Of a DNA stretch of 64,000 nt, positions 62,597 to 64,000 are shown in pieces. Made by a program: the position numbers and the translations under genes. Source of the stretch: Phaeosaccion multiseriatum (Eukaryota; Ochrophyta, other classes); assembly GCA_965112735.1 (NCBI GenBank), contig OZ218951.1:4278001-4342000 (forward strand). The letters run 5' to 3'. Below the pieces are notes generated by a model that saw nothing but the letters and a program-made list of their open reading frames with translations, searched no databases and was not told the origin of the DNA. Positions within the stretch are counted from its first letter, which is position 1. Every line of letters begins with the position of its first letter.

Positions 62597-63828
62597 ATGT
62601 CACTCGAGAAGCTCTCCCTGTACACCGCCTTGGTTGTAACCGGCGTGGTCATCCAGCTCGCGTATGACACCAGTGTTGGGCCGCTGGAGCAGGCTCTGTT
62701 TGCCTATCATCCCATTTGCATGACCTTGGGGTGAGAAGCAAGTAAAATGTCCGCCCTCTTGAGCATGAACGTGTCTTTCTGCCCTTCTCCGTCCCCCTCC
62801 TTTCCTCTTCGACACCTGACAACTCCCCGTCTCCCTCGGCCCTGACCTGACACCCCTCTAGGACTGTGCTCATGGCGACAGCCTCTATCCTGGCCACGCG
62901 CTCTCGGCACCGGGTGGACACGGTAGCCTCCAAGAGGCTCCGTGTGGTGTGGCATGTTGCGCTCAACGGCGCCGCTGTCCTCTTGGCGGGTGGCGGCTTC
63001 TACAGCATCTGGGAGAATAAGAATATACGAGGGAAGCCGCACTATACCACCTGGCACTCCTGGGTTGGTATAGGAATGGGAGCTCTTTGGTTCCTGTCTG
63101 CCTCACAAGGGAGCTTCAAGCTGGCCGCAAGCGGGGGCAAGGGCCTCAAGGTACGCTCCTGAATGAGCCAAGGGTGCCGAACGCGAAAGGGTGGTGCTGA
63201 GGATAGTCTCTCTCAATGTGAAGTCTTGGTTTGCTGCTGGTTATGACTCGTGGGATGAGAAAGAACATGACGGCCCTGTGACCCTCCCCTCTACTTTTGT
63301 GCCCTCCCTCTCTCTCTCTCCCTCTCCCTCTTCTCTCTCCATTCCCCCTCCCTCCCTCGCTCGCTCCGTCTCTGTCTCTCTCTCCGTCTATGTCTCTTCG
63401 CCTCTTTCTCTGTCTCTTTTGTCTCCTTTGCTGTCTCTGTCTCCCTCCTCCCTCCCTCCCTCCCTCGCTCCCTCCCCCTCTCCCCCCCCCCCCTCTCTTC
63501 TCTCTCTCTCTCGCTCCTCCTCTCCCAGTGGTTGTGGGTTTCCATGATTCACCGCTTCTTGGGCCTCTTTGGCTTTCTCACCGGGCTCGTCGCCGTGGGT
63601 CTCGGCTTTCAAAGCAATTGGGCGCGCAAGAATATGGGCGAGGGTTTGATTCAGGCCCTCACTCTGCTTCTGGTGTTGCTCGGCGCGGTCATAGCTCTGT
63701 CACCGCTGATAGAGGGGAGGGGGAAGTCGCGAGGAGGAGCAGCAGGGGGCCAGGGGCAAGGGGCGGGTGAAGTCGTCGCAAGCGGCTCATCGTCATCTTC
63801 GAATAAGGAGGGAAAGAAAAAAGCTTAG
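62597..63828 (+). CDS. cytochrome b561 family ferric/ascorbate transmembrane reductase, 240 aa, three exons
   Basis: Exons 62597-62730, 62862-63150, 63529-63828; phases agree. Cytochrome b561 proteins move electrons from ascorbate across a membrane to monodehydroascorbate or Fe(III) using two b haems held by four His. All four are visible: HPICMTLG, VVWHVALNG, TTWHSWVGIG and SMIHRFLG. KPHYTTWHSW and GLVAVGLGFQSNW resemble the CYB561D2-type subgroup. Hydrophobic spans: LYTALVVTGVVIQLAY, CMTLGTVLMATASIL, HVALNGAAVLLAGGGFY, WVGIGMGALWFLSAS, FGFLTGLVAVGLGF and IQALTLLLVLLGAVIAL, so six helices. The C-terminal tail is Gly/Ser-rich and ends KKKA. The last acceptor is preceded by a long poly-C/CT tract. 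Confidence 0.9.
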
Positions 63829-64000
63829 TGAGTGAGTGAGTGAGTGACTGACTGGGTGAGTGTGTGTGTTTGTACGTGAGGGTACGTGTGTGTGTGTGTG
63901 TGTGTGCGTGTGTGTGTGCGTTGCATGTGTGTGCGTGGGTGTGCGTGCGTGCGTGCATGATTGAGTGAGTAGTGAGTGAGGTGGTGTTCACACGTTAGAG
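63829..64000. other. 3' flank of cytochrome b561 with GAGT and TG repeats
   Basis: (GTGA)n followed by TG-rich repeats to the window end; no gene seen. Confidence 0.5.

Overview
This is a nuclear segment of a eukaryote, most likely a photosynthetic stramenopile and plausibly a eustigmatophyte of the Nannochloropsis/Microchloropsis type. The lineage is an inference. The evidence is many short introns with GT donors, most following an exon-final G, very dense microsatellites, high GC, and proteins with bipartite plastid leaders (signal peptide, then cleavage before F or W: ...AQA|F, ...SEA|W, ...GQA|W) typical of red-lineage complex plastids. No bacterial operon, tRNA, rRNA or CRISPR array was seen.

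Layout. 67-348 holds a small basic hypothetical gene. 429-5445 is bounded by a 61-bp inverted repeat (60/61 identical) with subterminal arrays of the palindrome GGACGTCC, and looks like a degenerate DNA transposon. It contains frameshifted minus-strand coding remnants and a ~500-bp tandem repeat. Two paralogous ankyrin genes (5621-7036 and 13822-15468) flank a 13-exon plastid Der/EngA GTPase gene (13671-7938, minus). Then come a beta-lactamase-fold gene lacking the SxxK lysine (20284-16374, minus), a membrane SDR (20468-21901), a 1176-aa fusion of a secreted PI-PLC-X-like domain with a pentaspan prominin/tweety-like module (30897-23564, minus), and a thylakoid-lumen cyclophilin-like gene (31231-33360). 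After these lie a hairpin-forming tandem repeat (33631-33862), a truncated non-LTR retrotransposon with an inverted 5' piece (33998-35450), a NEK-type kinase (35784-41836), a fumarate reductase/cytochrome b5 reductase fusion (48687-42617, minus), a PsbQ-like lumenal helical protein (49022-50292), a second SDR (52661-51780, minus), a TMEM260/DUF2723 glycosyltransferase (58655-53658, minus), a Q-rich membrane protein (58925-59563), a 24-residue-repeat LEA-like protein (62304-61199, minus) and a cytochrome b561 (62597-63828).

Organisation. Six gene pairs are head-to-head with only about 150-335 bp between start codons (der/ank2, beta-lactamase-like/SDR, PLC-pentaspan/cyclophilin, fumarate reductase/PsbQ-like, TMEM260/Q-rich, LEA-like/b561). 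Plus and minus genes alternate almost regularly, so most promoters must be bidirectional. Several products serve the plastid (Der for ribosome assembly, two lumenal proteins), while others act in the secretory pathway or at membranes. There is no single pathway cluster.

Most notable observations: (1) a dispersed DNA word, GTTGGTGATAC usually followed by AGCAGC, occurs 12 times exactly and sits in introns, intergenic DNA and coding exons in different reading frames; (2) the PLC-X/pentaspan fusion; (3) a candidate mutually exclusive alternative exon in the fumarate reductase gene; (4) a LINE 5' inversion consistent with twin priming; (5) a tandem hairpin repeat whose two units differ by compensating changes; (6) the TIR-bounded GGACGTCC element. 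Exon coordinates were derived by hand from splice signals, and phases were checked by length modulo 3 for every gene unless stated.
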